A stretch of 64,000 nucleotides of DNA from Methanobacterium sp. Maddingley MBC34 (GCA_000309865.1 AMGN01000091.1:1-64000), one strand, 5' to 3'; shown: positions 12,703-24,231, counted from the stretch's first letter. Numbers and translations are program-made. Notes: generated by a model from the sequence alone, not told the origin.

Positions 12703-13377
12703 TCAGTTGAAAAATGCATCTAAACTGCTCTGCTTTTCCTGGTGAACGATTTCATCCTGGGAATAACCCAATGAATCAATTATCCTGGAAACTGCAGGCA
12801 GGACTTGATTGTCAATGTAGTAGTTGGGATCGTAATTGGCCACATTTGCATCTTCCAGGGGTTCTGCTCGTTGGCTTATGGGACCTCTTCCTTTAATCAC
12901 TATGTATCTTATTATAGAGCCACGTCCCACTTTACGCCCTCTTTCAATGGCTTTTTTAGCAGCGAGAACATGTGGTGCTCTTTGTTGATATTTATCAGGA
13001 TTTTTGGTAAGCTGAGTGTGGATCACCAGATCTTCCAGGGGTGTTTCGCCATTTTTAATCTGGTCAATTACTTCTTTAATGATTTTAGCAGCTTTAGCAG
13101 GAGATGCGTCTTTTAAAATGGCCATCATTACTTTTTCCTGGGTTTTTTTAGCAACTGGAGCCCAATCTCTCCGAACTAACTCCAAACCCTTAACCACAAT
13201 TTTATCATCCTGTATCAGGGCGTACCTTTTTTTGGTGACAAAGAAACCCCTTTCATAGAATCCTTCAAATTCCAGTTCCATTCCTGTGGGTAATTCCTGG
13301 TTAACTGAAAGGAGGAACTTGTCCACATTTTCTTTAATCAATTTGTCCAATAGGTCACACCCATTATTAAAATTCAA
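12703..13377 (-). CDS. polB2: DNA polymerase family B, small C-terminal subunit (PolB2 of a split PolB)
   Basis: This is the palm-end and thumb of a family-B replicative polymerase, not a whole enzyme. Its 224 residues begin just after the position of the DTDS catalytic motif and include the KKRYA motif (49-53, in [12 protein letters not shown]), the segment [18 protein letters not shown], thumb helices, and a C-terminal PCNA-binding motif QSSLDAFF (216-223). Methanothermobacter is known to encode PolB in two pieces, PolB1 with the exonuclease and most catalytic motifs and a roughly 220-residue PolB2. The larger piece is not in this window. The start is uncertain: TTG at 13377 lacks a good ribosome site and a TTG at 13350 follows GGGTGTGA. 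Confidence 0.9.
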   Translation of the reverse strand: MNFNNGCDLLDKLIKENVDKFLLSVNQELPTGMELEFEGFYERGFFVTKKRYALIQDDKIVVKGLELVRRDWAPVAKKTQEKVMMAILKDASPAKAAKIIKEVIDQIKNGETPLEDLVIHTQLTKNPDKYQQRAPHVLAAKKAIERGRKVGRGSIIRYIVIKGRGPISQRAEPLEDANVANYDPNYYIDNQVLPAVSRIIDSLGYSQDEIVHQEKQSSLDAFFN

Positions 13378-13480
13378 GTTCAGTACAGATTGTTTTATAT
13401 GATGAGGGAGTGTTAAAAAATAATTCAGAGTTATGCGAGGTGGTAATAATTAAAAAAAAGGTATCAAAATAGGATTAAAC

Positions 13481-13864
13481 CTATTCTTCCATGAGGATAC
13501 CGTTGATAATACCATCTTGGCCGGGTCGGGATGTTACTTTAACCTTACCTGCGCTGGTTTCAACAACTGCGCCCTTGGTGATGATATTTCTCCTTACGAA
13601 GTGAGTATTAGCATGGTTTTCCACCACACTGGTGATCTCGGCCAACTGCACCTTCTTGGTTTTAGGATCAACCACGTTGATCTTCTCTGCATTGGTGAGG
13701 CGTATCTTCTCGTTACCGCCTCTGGTTCTTATGGTTTTGATCTTCCTGTCTCCGATTTTGGTTTCTGCAGGTTCCCTACCGAATTCCATTTTTCTTTTGT
13801 TACGATTAGTCTTAGCCCGCGCACCAGTAGCTTTTCTCACGGATGTTCCTTGCCAAATTGCCAT
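13481..13864 (-). CDS. rps8e: 30S ribosomal protein S8e
   Basis: A protein of 127 residues matching archaeal S8e throughout: the basic N-terminus MAIWQGTSVRKATGARAK, GDRKIKTIRTRGGNEKIRL, and the C-terminal TSRPGQDGIINGILME. It is an archaeal/eukaryotic-type small-subunit protein. The start has an AGAGGTGAA box. It is followed on the same strand by PolB2 after about 100 bp, so the two could share a transcript. Confidence 0.97.
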   Translation of the reverse strand: MAIWQGTSVRKATGARAKTNRNKRKMEFGREPAETKIGDRKIKTIRTRGGNEKIRLTNAEKINVVDPKTKKVQLAEITSVVENHANTHFVRRNIITKGAVVETSAGKVKVTSRPGQDGIINGILMEE

Positions 13865-14273
13865 TTAAATTCACCTCTATTAGCTTAATTTTTCTATCTA
13901 TTCAAACAAAAAGTCGGAAATATCATATTCAATATAGTTCCTATTGGAGCATAAAAAAGTCTCAAACTAAAGTCTTCATCTCCAGATATTAATGGTTTAC
14001 TAAAGTATGATATATTAACCTTTCCCTTATATTATTTCATGATTTTTTACTGTTAACAATTCCTTAACAAAATATAAAAAACTCATTAAAAAATAATTTC
14101 CACTAAATAATTTGTGAGAATCTATAATATAATGGAAATCTATAATAGATATTATTAATTTCATATGGTTTAAAACTATTTAAGTTTAAGACATTGAATG
14201 TTTTAAGACCATTTGAAGAATAATCTGTTTAGAATTTTATTAAAGTAGATGCTTGATTTTTTGTGGGGATACC
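13865..14273. other. Divergent rps8e / alcohol dehydrogenase spacer
   Basis: About 410 AT-rich bases. It should hold the promoters of both genes. A repeated ATCTATAATA (about 14120-14150) is visible; I see no gene or stable structure. Confidence 0.45.
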
Positions 14274-15434
14274 ATGGAAAGTGTATTGGAATTAAGGAAA
14301 TTTGTGGCTCCAGAATTTATCTTTGGCTCAGGAGCACGATTACTTGTAGGGAGATATGCTAAAAATTTCGGGGCCCGGAAGGTATTTATTGTCACTGACC
14401 CCAATGTCCTAGATTTCGGACTAGTTCAGCCAGTTTTCAATGCTTTAAACGATGAAAATATTGATTATGAAGTATATTATGATATTAAACCAAACCCCAC
14501 AGTCCTTCAGGTCACTAAAGGGGCCGATCTTTACTTAAATGAAAATTGTAACTTCATTGTGGCAGTTGGTGGGGGGAGCGCAATGGACTGTGCCAAGGCC
14601 ATAGGGATTGTTAGTTCGAATAAAAAAGAGATATATGAATTTGAAGGTGTGGATAGAGTTCCAATTCCATCACCACCCCTGATCTGTATCCCCACAACTG
14701 CTGGGAGTGCGGCGGATGTTTCACAATTTGCAATTATAACTGATTCGAGACGGAAATTGAAAATGGCCATAGTAAGTAAAACAGTGGTGCCAGATGTGGC
14801 CCTGATTGATCCGGAAACAACACTCACCATGGATAAATCTTTAACCATTGCCACTGGTTTTGATGTTTTAAGCCATGCAATGGAGGCATTTGTCTCCAAT
14901 GCCAGTTCCCCCATCACTGATCTGCATGCACTGGAAGCCATTAGATTGGTTGCATCTAACTTAATTCCCACTAGCAATGATCTTAAAAACATTGAACTAA
15001 GGGGTAAAATGATGTTAAGTTCTTTAAATGCAGGATTAGCCTTTTCCAATGCAAGTCTTGGATTAGTCCATGCAATGGCACATAGTTTGGGTGGTTTCCT
15101 TGATCTGCCCCATGGAGAATGCAATGCATTACTTCTGGATCAAGTGGTTGGATTTAACTTTGAAGCCGAGAGTGAAAAATACAAAGAAATTGCCAGAGCT
15201 TTGGGACTGGAAATTGGTGGCATGAATGATGAAGAAATTAAAACAATACTAATAAATGGAATAATGGATTTGAAGGTTGAAGCTGGTGTAAATTACTCCC
15301 TTAAAGATGTTGGGGTTACTGCCAGTGATATACCGGAACTTGCAGGTAAAGCAATGAATGATGCCTGTATTATAACCAATCCCCGGAGACCAACCCAGAA
15401 GGATGTAGAGGAGATATTTAAAAATGCGCTCTGA
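14274..15434 (+). CDS. Iron-containing alcohol dehydrogenase family protein
   Basis: A group III dehydrogenase of 386 residues. It shows the NAD(P)-binding segment VAVGGGSAMDCAKA, the TTAGSAADVSQFA segment, and the metal-ligand region: the usual Asp plus His residues in FDVLSHAMEAF, LVHAMAHSLGG and LPHGECNA. Members oxidise or reduce alcohols, aldehydes or polyols; the substrate is not assigned. GGGGAT just before the ATG at 14274 makes this start better than a TTG at 14253. Its 3' end overlaps the start of a histidine kinase gene by 11 bp, which implies co-translation with a sensor, an unusual pairing. Confidence 0.9.
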   Translation: MESVLELRKFVAPEFIFGSGARLLVGRYAKNFGARKVFIVTDPNVLDFGLVQPVFNALNDENIDYEVYYDIKPNPTVLQVTKGADLYLNENCNFIVAVGGGSAMDCAKAIGIVSSNKKEIYEFEGVDRVPIPSPPLICIPTTAGSAADVSQFAIITDSRRKLKMAIVSKTVVPDVALIDPETTLTMDKSLTIATGFDVLSHAMEAFVSNASSPITDLHALEAIRLVASNLIPTSNDLKNIELRGKMMLSSLNAGLAFSNASLGLVHAMAHSLGGFLDLPHGECNALLLDQVVGFNFEAESEKYKEIARALGLEIGGMNDEEIKTILINGIMDLKVEAGVNYSLKDVGVTASDIPELAGKAMNDACIITNPRRPTQKDVEEIFKNAL

Positions 15435-16551
15435 TCTAGATGATAATTGGGACTCAATTCGTGAGAAAATAATAGGATTAGGGGAACAATCCATTAGGAA
15501 AAGTTACTATCCCGAACTGCAGCAGAGACTCTCTGAACTGGAAAGATTCAGGGCACTGTTGGATGAAACTAATGAAGCAATTTTTCTTTCAGAAGTTCCA
15601 TCTGGCCATTTTGCAGATGTGAATAACTCAGCCTGCCAACAACTGGGATATTCTGCTGGGAAAATGCTTGAAATGAAGGTGGAAGACATAATTGCTCCTG
15701 ATAAACTGGATGAAATGAGAACAATTATTTTCAGTTTATTCAATGGAAAACATCTACAAAACCGAAAAACCATTGAAACCTTTTTAAAGAGGAGTGACAA
15801 CTCCCAGATCAACGTGGAAATGAGCATAAGTCTGGTAAAGTTCAGTGACAACTTTTACACTGTAATGGTGGCCAGGGACATTACCGAAAGAAAAGAGTTT
15901 GAAAACGCCCTCAAATCTTCACTTAAAGAAAAAGAAGTCTTAATAAGGGAAATCCATCACAGGGTTAAAAATAACATGCAGATCATTTCCAGTTTACTTA
16001 ACCTCCAGAAACAGTACGTTAATGATGAAGAAGCAGTAAACGTCCTGAAAGAAAGCCAGAACAGGGTCAAATCCATGGCAATGATCCATGAAAAACTCTA
16101 TAAATCACGCAATTTCTCGGAAATTAACTTTGCAGATTACATCCAGAGCCTGGTTTCTGATCTTTTCTATTCCTATGGTGTGGATTCAAACCGGGTTAAA
16201 ACCATCATCTTACTGGAGGAAGTGATGATGGGATTGGAAACAGCCATCCCCTGTGGTCTTATCGTAAGTGAACTGGTGACTAACACCCTGAAATATGCTT
16301 TCCCCAATCAGAGGAAGGGTGAATTCAGAATAGAACTCCATTCATATAGTGATGGTCTTTATGACCTGATCATCAGTGATAATGGTGTGGGAATGCCTGA
16401 AAACATCAACTTCAATGAGACTGACACCCTAGGATTACAACTGGTAAACAGTTTGGTGAATCAGCTGGAGGGCACAATTGAATTAACAAGAAACAATGGG
16501 ACTGAGTTCAAAATCAAGTTTAAAGAGTTGGAATATAAAGAAAGGATTTAA
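15424..16551 (+). CDS. PAS-domain sensor histidine kinase (HisKA_2 type)
   Basis: A protein of 375 residues with no membrane segment. A coiled N-terminus (1-40) leads to a PAS domain (about 42-155, with ITERKEFENAL at its end), a HisKA_2 dimerisation helix whose phospho-acceptor lies in EIHHRVKNNMQ (His178/179), and an HATPase_c domain with the N-box SELVTNTLKYAFP and the G-box DNGVGMP. Being soluble, it should sense an internal signal such as redox state or a small ligand. No response regulator is adjacent. The gene overlaps the dehydrogenase gene by 11 bp, and its last codons lie inside a 39-bp-period duplication. Confidence 0.9.
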   Translation: MRSDLDDNWDSIREKIIGLGEQSIRKSYYPELQQRLSELERFRALLDETNEAIFLSEVPSGHFADVNNSACQQLGYSAGKMLEMKVEDIIAPDKLDEMRTIIFSLFNGKHLQNRKTIETFLKRSDNSQINVEMSISLVKFSDNFYTVMVARDITERKEFENALKSSLKEKEVLIREIHHRVKNNMQIISSLLNLQKQYVNDEEAVNVLKESQNRVKSMAMIHEKLYKSRNFSEINFADYIQSLVSDLFYSYGVDSNRVKTIILLEEVMMGLETAIPCGLIVSELVTNTLKYAFPNQRKGEFRIELHSYSDGLYDLIISDNGVGMPENINFNETDTLGLQLVNSLVNQLEGTIELTRNNGTEFKIKFKELEYKERI

Positions 16552-16594
16552 CTAATACTTAAAGAGTTGGAATATAAAGAAATGATTTAACTAA
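16521..16594. repeat. 39-bp-period duplication of the histidine kinase 3' end
   Basis: About 35 bases starting TAAAGAGTTGGAATATAAAG occur at 16521-16555 and again at 16560-16594 with one mismatch. Copy one contains the last codons and stop of the kinase; copy two is a non-coding echo in the spacer. Confidence 0.92.
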
Positions 16595-16803
16595 ATATTA
16601 CCCAGAATAGTATTTTACCAGATACATTTAAGAGATTGTTATTTTTATGTTAGCTGCTTTAATTTTAAAAATCTATTATCCTCCTAATTAACCTAATATT
16701 TTGATTTAAAGCGACCCAGAGGATTCTATTCTACATTTTTAATAGAGTTAGATTTAAATAGCGTAACATCCCAACTCACTTACAGAAGAATCTTATCTAA
16801 TTA

Positions 16804-16827
16804 GAGGAATATAACATCTTATTCCTC
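16804..16827 (+). promoter_or_regulatory. Hairpin in the hypE leader
   Basis: Perfect 8-bp stem GAGGAATA/TATTCCTC with an eight-base loop, about 75 bases before the hypE start. No T run follows directly. It may be an operator palindrome or an mRNA leader hairpin. The rest of the 350-bp spacer (16595-16900) shows no gene. Confidence 0.4.
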
Positions 16828-16900
16828 ATCTAAGTGTTTAAAATTGTTTTTAAATAAATTTTTAATATTAAGTATCAATCTAAATAAAACTGGTGAAGCA

Positions 16901-17911
16901 ATGAAAATCGGAATGTCGCATGGGGCTGGCGGAGAGATAATGCAGGGCCTCATCTCAGATATAATACTGGGTAACATAAAGAACAAGTCAGTAAATGGTG
17001 GAGTGGGTCTGGCAGACCTGGATGATGGAGCCACCATTCCCTTGGGTGAAAATGAAATTGTAATCAGCACCGACAGCCATACCATTGATCCATTATTCTT
17101 CCCGGGGGGAGATATTGGCAGAATTTCAATGGCAGGCACAGTTAATGATGTATCGGTAATGGGCGCCAGGCCACTGGCCATAGCCAATGCAATGGTAATC
17201 AGTGAAGGTTTCGATGTGGATGAACTGGAACGCATAATCAAATCCATGGATGAAGTATGTCAGGAAACAGGTGTGGCCATTGTAACTGGGGATACCAAGG
17301 TAATGGAGAATGATAAATTAGATAAAATGATTATTTCTACCACTGGAATTGGTATTGCCCCTAAAGGTGCCATCACCCCTGATTCAGGACTCGAAGTGGG
17401 GGATAAAATCATCCTCACTGGAAGTGTGGGAGACCATGGTATATCATTAATGAGTTACCGTGAAGGTTTTGGTTTTGAAACAGATCTAAAGTCTGATGTG
17501 GCTCCGGTGTGGGGCATGGTAGAGGCAGCACTAGACATTGGTGGAGTTCATGCCATGAAAGACCCAACCCGTGGTGGAATAGCCAACGCCCTCAATGAAC
17601 TGGCCTCTAAGTCCGGTGTGGGAATGTTCCTGGATGATGAGAAGATACCAGTCAAAAGGGAAGTACACGCAGCATCAGAGATGCTAGGAATAGATCCTTA
17701 CGAAGTGGCCAATGAAGGAAAGGTTATTATGGGAGTATCCCCTGAAAAAGCCGATGAAATCTTGGAAGCCATTCGCAAAACCAAGTATGGAAAGGATGCC
17801 CAGATAATTGGTGAGGTAACCACTGATAAACACGTTATCCTGGAAACAGTACTGGGTGGTAAGAGAATACTGGAGGCACCCATAGCAGATCCAGTTCCAA
17901 GGGTATGTTAA
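16901..17911 (+). CDS. hypE: Hydrogenase maturation protein HypE
   Basis: HypE makes the thiocyanate on its own C-terminal cysteine from HypF-supplied carbamoyl phosphate, the source of the CN ligands of [NiFe]-hydrogenases. The 336 residues fit the AIR-synthase-like family: an N-terminal HGAGGEIMQGL, DLDDGATIP, FPGGDIGRISMAGTVNDVSVMGARPL, and DPTRGGIANAL, ending in the required PRVC with Cys last. The ATG at 16901 has GGTGA at close spacing and matches the family N-terminus; upstream codons from 16844 do not. No other hyp gene is in the window. Supports a hydrogen-dependent methanogen. Confidence 0.96.
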   Translation: MKIGMSHGAGGEIMQGLISDIILGNIKNKSVNGGVGLADLDDGATIPLGENEIVISTDSHTIDPLFFPGGDIGRISMAGTVNDVSVMGARPLAIANAMVISEGFDVDELERIIKSMDEVCQETGVAIVTGDTKVMENDKLDKMIISTTGIGIAPKGAITPDSGLEVGDKIILTGSVGDHGISLMSYREGFGFETDLKSDVAPVWGMVEAALDIGGVHAMKDPTRGGIANALNELASKSGVGMFLDDEKIPVKREVHAASEMLGIDPYEVANEGKVIMGVSPEKADEILEAIRKTKYGKDAQIIGEVTTDKHVILETVLGGKRILEAPIADPVPRVC

Positions 17912-18058
17912 TATAGTTATATTAATTTCAAAAATCTACAAAATAATGAGAATAATCAATAATTAACTATAATAATTAATAACAGACTAAATAATCAATA
18001 ATAAGCTAATCTAAAATATATTAACATGTTAAACATCCAGAGTTATGACAGGTGATTT

Positions 18059-18469
18059 ATGATGGAGGAATTTTGGGGTAGAAGACTGGCTGCTTTAATA
18101 ATTGATGCAATTTTCATCACTCTACTTATGTGGGTTTTAACTGCCATAATCTACCCTCTACTGGCATGGAATAATCTATATTCAGTTTTAAATTATTGGC
18201 TTGTACTGTTGGGTGTGCTGATAATTTTATACTTCACAGTAATGGAAGGGAAGTGGTCCTCAACCCTGGGCAAGGGTCTTTTGAACCTTAAAGTCCAGGC
18301 TGCTGGTGGAGATATGAACTACAAAAAGGCATTCCTGCGAAACATCTCCAAATTCCTCTGGATACCCCTGGTGGTTGACCTTTTAATAGGGTTTACCAGA
18401 AGTAAAGAAGGAACAAGGCAAAGATTTCTGGACCAAGTTGCCAGGACCACTGTAATTAAAGTGGAATAA
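18059..18469 (+). CDS. RDD family membrane protein
   Basis: A protein of 136 residues with three hydrophobic helices (about 12-34, 45-62, 95-115) and RDD-family marks: GRRLAALIIDAI at the first helix and LGKGLLNLKVQ after the second. The family function is not established; some members have been linked to ion transport. An AGGTGAT box lies directly before the ATG. It follows hypE by 147 bp on the same strand but need not be functionally linked. Confidence 0.82.
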   Translation: MMEEFWGRRLAALIIDAIFITLLMWVLTAIIYPLLAWNNLYSVLNYWLVLLGVLIILYFTVMEGKWSSTLGKGLLNLKVQAAGGDMNYKKAFLRNISKFLWIPLVVDLLIGFTRSKEGTRQRFLDQVARTTVIKVE

Positions 18470-18591
18470 CTAAAAAAGGACCATATTTATATAAATTCTA
18501 TTTTTTTGGAAATTCCAGACTCTGGAAGATAAAAGAAAAAATTTGGAAAAAAGGATCTACAGGTAGGTTCTCCAGTTTTCCATTATTAATA

Positions 18592-18861
18592 TTATTCGTC
18601 CACGATCTTAACCAGTTGAACCTCTTCTGGTTGAGATATGGCCCTACCGATTATTATGGTCGCCACCACAGCTATAATGGTGATCACCACTGCATATATT
18701 AATAAACCCCACAAATCGCTTCCTTTTGGAAGAAACTGTAATATGATTGCTTTTATTGCTTCATTCCATGCCAGTGCTGCGATTAATCCAAAAGCGGTGG
18801 TGATTAATGTTGCAATGGTTTGAAGTACCTGTCCCTTAACTTCGTTTGCCTGTTTTTTCAT
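18592..18861 (-). CDS. DUF5654 family small membrane protein
   Basis: A protein of 89 residues with a polar N-terminus (MKKQANEVKGQVLQTIATL) and two hydrophobic helices at about 18-42 and 52-75, matching the archaeal DUF5654 layout, where AFGLIAALAWNEAIK is typical. Function unknown. The start has a near-consensus AAGGAGGGG box. It is convergent with the RDD gene. Confidence 0.75.
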   Translation of the reverse strand: MKKQANEVKGQVLQTIATLITTAFGLIAALAWNEAIKAIILQFLPKGSDLWGLLIYAVVITIIAVVATIIIGRAISQPEEVQLVKIVDE

Positions 18862-19165
18862 ATGTTCCCCTCCTTACAAGAAATACTTACTTATTATTTT
18901 TGTATGATAATTTATATAAATTTTAAATCAAGAGGACAATTTAGGGATAATTTGTGGCTGAATTTTTCCTAGGGAAGATTTTATACAAGTCGGTGGCTCA
19001 AAGGTTACTGTTAAATAAAAATAGGAAAATATCAATTGTCAAACGTAGATCTATTAAAATAATAGAATTAAAAAACATATGTTAAGGATAAAAGGATATT
19101 TTCGATTTACCCTTTTGTATAAATTAAACTGGAAAATATAAGGAATAAGAAGTACGGAAGATAAT
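18862..19165. promoter_or_regulatory. Divergent DUF5654 / cbiC spacer
   Basis: About 300 AT-rich bases. A TATA-like GTATAAATTA at about 19117-19126 suits cbiC with a leader of about 20 bases. I looked for a cobalamin-riboswitch-like structure before cbiC and saw none. Confidence 0.4.
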
Positions 19166-19795
19166 ATGAAACCAACATTCATGGGTGCATCTACAAAACA
19201 GGGTTATGAGATTGCCGCTAAAAGTAGGGAGATTGTAAGGTCTCTCATTGATGAAAAAACCAGGGATTTGACACCAGAGGAGAGATCCATAGTGGAAAGG
19301 ATAGTGCATTCCACTGCGGATCCTGAGTATGCGGATATAACTTTGATGAGTGGTGATTTTGTTGAAAAGGGTCTTGAAGCAATTTCCCAGGAAAAAGACA
19401 TCCTGACCGACATCAACATGGTAAAGGCAGGAATAAACAAGTATTCAGGGAATATTAACTGCTATATCAATGATGAAAGGGCCATCAAACTTGCAAAGGA
19501 ACATGAAATCACCCGTGCAGCTGCCGCCATGGAAGTAGCAGCAGGTGAAGGCTTTGACGGGGTGGTTGTTATTGGAAACGCACCTACCGCACTGTGGAAA
19601 GTAATGGAACTGGTTGAAACAGGATCAATGAATGTCAAAGCAGTGGTGGGGGTACCGGTTGGATTTGTGGGTGCAGCAGAGTCTAAAAAAGCACTCCAGG
19701 AAACCTCAATCCCACATCTCGTGACTGAAGGTCCTAAAGGCGGGACTCCAGTTGCTGTGGCTGCGGTGAATTCTTTAATCAATATTATAAGATAA
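19166..19795 (+). CDS. cbiC: Cobalt-precorrin-8 methylmutase
   Basis: CbiC moves a methyl group from C-11 to C-12 to give cobyrinate in the anaerobic cobamide pathway; methanogens need cobamides for methyl transfer by Mtr. The 209 residues show the catalytic histidine in [14 protein letters not shown] (His48), [16 protein letters not shown], and the C-terminal [16 protein letters not shown]. It is followed 61 bp downstream by hemL, an early step of the same tetrapyrrole pathway, in the same direction, so they probably form an operon. Confidence 0.95.
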   Translation: MKPTFMGASTKQGYEIAAKSREIVRSLIDEKTRDLTPEERSIVERIVHSTADPEYADITLMSGDFVEKGLEAISQEKDILTDINMVKAGINKYSGNINCYINDERAIKLAKEHEITRAAAAMEVAAGEGFDGVVVIGNAPTALWKVMELVETGSMNVKAVVGVPVGFVGAAESKKALQETSIPHLVTEGPKGGTPVAVAAVNSLINIIR

Positions 19796-19820
19796 TGCAG
19801 GTAAACAACCATTTAGAAAG

Positions 19821-19849
19821 ATTCAGGAGATTTATAAACATTCAGGAGA
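19821..19849. repeat. 20-bp-period duplication carrying two ribosome-binding-like boxes
   Basis: ATTCAGGAGA occurs at 19821-19830 and 19840-19849. The second AGGAGA is the ribosome binding site of hemL (ATG 19857); the first is a spare copy 20 bases upstream. Confidence 0.75.
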
Positions 19850-19856
19850 AGCTGAC

Positions 19857-21119
19857 ATGAAATCCGAAGACCTATTTAAGGATGCTAAAAATTATCTTCC
19901 CGGAGGAGTTGACTCCCCAGTAAGGGCCATTAAACCATACCCCTTCTTTGCCCTTAAGGCAGAGGGGCCACGATTATTTGATGTGGACAGAAACAGTTAC
20001 CTTGACTACTGCCTGGCATATGGACCACTGGTTCTTGGTCATGCCTACCCTCCAGTGATGGAAGCAGTTTCCAAGCAATTATTCAAGGGCTCGGCCTATG
20101 GTGTTCCCACTGAGAACGAGATCAAACTTGCAAAAGAAGTTGTAAAACGGGTGCCCTGTGCAGATATGGTACGTTTTGTAAACTCCGGTACCGAGGCCAC
20201 CATGAGTGCCATCCGCCTGGCCAGGGCAGTTACCGGTAAAAATAAAATATTGAAATTTGAAGGAGCATACCACGGGGCCCACGACTACGTCCTGGTAAAA
20301 TCAGGATCAGGTGCCGCAGGATTACCAGATTCCCCCGGAGTCCCTAAAGAGACAACCAAAAACACCTTACTGGTACCATTCAATGATGCAGAAGCCCTAA
20401 TCAGTCTGGTGAAGAAGGAAAAGGATGATCTGGCAGCCATTATCCTGGAACCAGTCATGGGTAACGTGGGCTGTATACCTCCTAAACGAGAGTTTCTGGA
20501 ATTTTTACGGGAAATTACCGCTGAAAATGGTATCATACTCATATTTGATGAGGTCATTACTGGTTTTAGAATAGCCCAAGGTGGGGCCCAGGAATACTTC
20601 GGTGTAACCCCGGACCTGGTGACCATGGGAAAAATATTAGGAGGAGGATTCCCCATGGGTGCATTTGCAGGTAAAAGGGAATTTATGGAACGCATAGCTC
20701 CCCAAGGAGATGTTTACCAGGCAGGAACATTCAATGGAAACCCCATATCAATCACTGCAGGAATTGAAACCTTGAAACATCTGGATGAAAAATTCTACAA
20801 GGAAACTGAAGTTAAGGGACTGAAGATGCGCCGGGGAATCGAAAACATACTGGAAGATGCTTCCCTCAATTATCCGGTGGCCGGGCTCTCGTCAATGTTC
20901 CAGATCTACTTCACCCCTAATGAAGTATGGGATTATGCACAGGCTAAAACTGCCGACACCGAGAAATTCAACACGTATTTCCAGACTTTACTCTCTAGCG
21001 GAGTTTTCATTCCACCATCCCAGTTTGAGTGCTGTTTCATATCCCAGGCTCATTCACCTGAGGACATACAGATAACCCTAGAAGCAATGGAAAAAGGAAT
21101 TAAAGCGGCCGAAAAGTAA
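19857..21119 (+). CDS. hemL: Glutamate-1-semialdehyde 2,1-aminomutase
   Basis: A PLP enzyme that converts glutamate-1-semialdehyde to 5-aminolevulinate, the first committed tetrapyrrole precursor in the C5 pathway. The 420 residues match the family from end to end: [24 protein letters not shown] at 109-123, the PLP-contact IIFDEV-type segment [11 protein letters not shown] (Asp231), and the Schiff-base lysine Lys259 in [14 protein letters not shown]. The start has AGGAGA at normal spacing. It lies directly downstream of cbiC. Confidence 0.97.
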   Translation: MKSEDLFKDAKNYLPGGVDSPVRAIKPYPFFALKAEGPRLFDVDRNSYLDYCLAYGPLVLGHAYPPVMEAVSKQLFKGSAYGVPTENEIKLAKEVVKRVPCADMVRFVNSGTEATMSAIRLARAVTGKNKILKFEGAYHGAHDYVLVKSGSGAAGLPDSPGVPKETTKNTLLVPFNDAEALISLVKKEKDDLAAIILEPVMGNVGCIPPKREFLEFLREITAENGIILIFDEVITGFRIAQGGAQEYFGVTPDLVTMGKILGGGFPMGAFAGKREFMERIAPQGDVYQAGTFNGNPISITAGIETLKHLDEKFYKETEVKGLKMRRGIENILEDASLNYPVAGLSSMFQIYFTPNEVWDYAQAKTADTEKFNTYFQTLLSSGVFIPPSQFECCFISQAHSPEDIQITLEAMEKGIKAAEK

Positions 21120-21251
21120 CAACTCATTACTTTGTTAAAAAAAATTCAATGTATGTTCTTTTGAGTCCGGATTCAAAGGGATATTCATTTTTTTATCTAT
21201 CAATAAAATATCATATCTTAGTAGTGATAGGTATTTCAATTTTTAAGACCC

Positions 21252-21283
21252 ACTTAACATATGGAAAACTTAACATATGGAAA
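21252..21283. repeat. 16-bp perfect tandem duplication
   Basis: ACTTAACATATGGAAA occurs twice back to back in the spacer downstream of hemL and near the 3' end of the FUSC-like gene. Confidence 0.95.
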
Positions 21284-21386
21284 TATTCGTTGTACTTTTG
21301 TTAAATACGTTTTAATAATTATTTGTGCGTGAAATTAAACTCAGATTACCGATAAAATTTCACACTCAAATCAGACCACTGTTTAT

Positions 21387-23402
<2,016 letters not shown>

Positions 23403-23434
23403 ATGTTAAGTTGGCATGCTCAGGATACATCCCC

Positions 23435-23644
23435 TTAATGTGCTTTTAAAGATTTAAATGATGAAACAGTTTGCTGGGAGATTTTCAGATTGTTAACAAC
23501 ATTTCTCAGGTAGTCCCTTGCTCATAGGCTTATATCCAATGTATTCATAAGTTTTTTTTGAAATTTAGATCGTTGGTCTTTTTGAGGAACAATGTCACTC
23601 AGTAACACATATTCTTTCATATTTATGTTTAATATTATGATCAT
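23435..23644 (-). pseudogene. Small gene with an internal TGA, unknown family
   Basis: A strong GAGGTGAT box precedes ATG at 23644. The frame reads MIIILNINMKEYVLLSDIV and on to a TGA at 23522-23524 (40 codons), then continues in the same frame as ARDYLRNVVNNLKISQQTV with SSFKSLKAH to a TAA at 23435. Both halves look coding, so this is most simply a 69-residue gene with one nonsense mutation. An 8-base A run just before the stop could also allow frameshifting into a frame reading TYEYIGYKPMSKGLPEKCC. It is upstream of the FUSC-like gene on the same strand with about a 30-bp gap and might be its partner. I know no family for it. Confidence 0.45.
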
Positions 23645-23910
23645 CACCTCATATAAAAACAAAGATATTTTTTGGGCTGTAAATTATTTGGTGTTGAAAT
23701 TTTTTTCATGGTTGGTTGGATCTTATAACTAGGAATGAATTTGTAGGGAAAAAGAGGAAAAGCTGAGTAAATTTTGGAAAGACTATTTTTAAGTGTTTAA
23801 ACTAAATTTAAATAAAGGTTAAAGGATTAAAAAAAATTCAAAGGATTTCTTTTGTCTGCATTAGCTAAAAACCATCATTTGGGTTAAAGATTCAAAATGG
23901 GGGTTACAAG

Positions 23911-24231
23911 ATGGTAGATGTGAAAGAAATTAAATCTTTTAAACTGACACATTTTACCAGGATGTCAGCTTCAATATATGGAATTTTAGGCTTTATTGTT
24001 GCTATAGTAATGCTGATGGTGCTCATCATTGTGCAAGCCGCAGGAGTAATCCTCCAATTAGGTCAATTTAATCTGGTAACGGGATTAGGAGTACCTTTAA
24101 TAGGAGTACCTTTAATTATACTCTTACCAATAGGTGCGTTTTTCAGTACAATAGTGGTAAGTCCATGGAAAAAACTTCCGAAGCCCATGAATATGTTGAA
24201 AGAGGACATAAACGGGGAAATGTGGTCTTAA
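23911..24231 (+). CDS. Small membrane protein, unknown function
   Basis: A protein of 106 residues: a polar N-terminus, then two long hydrophobic stretches (about 20-50 and 60-85), ending with a basic, proline-rich tail SPWKKLPKPMNMLKED. The second helix contains a short internal duplication GVPLIGVPLI that is also visible in the DNA. I do not recognise the family with certainty. A GGGGGTTACAAG stretch precedes the ATG. The 260 bases before it (23650-23910) hold only AT-rich spacer. Confidence 0.6.
   Translation: MVDVKEIKSFKLTHFTRMSASIYGILGFIVAIVMLMVLIIVQAAGVILQLGQFNLVTGLGVPLIGVPLIILLPIGAFFSTIVVSPWKKLPKPMNMLKEDINGEMWS

Noticed and set aside
14531..15124. 197-codon antisense frame inside the alcohol dehydrogenase gene
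   Set aside because: It lies wholly opposite a well-supported family gene and shows no ribosome site or recognisable domain; it is a codon-bias shadow.
18862..19165. Cobalamin riboswitch before cbiC
   Set aside because: No B12-box-like conserved sequence or multi-stem structure is visible.
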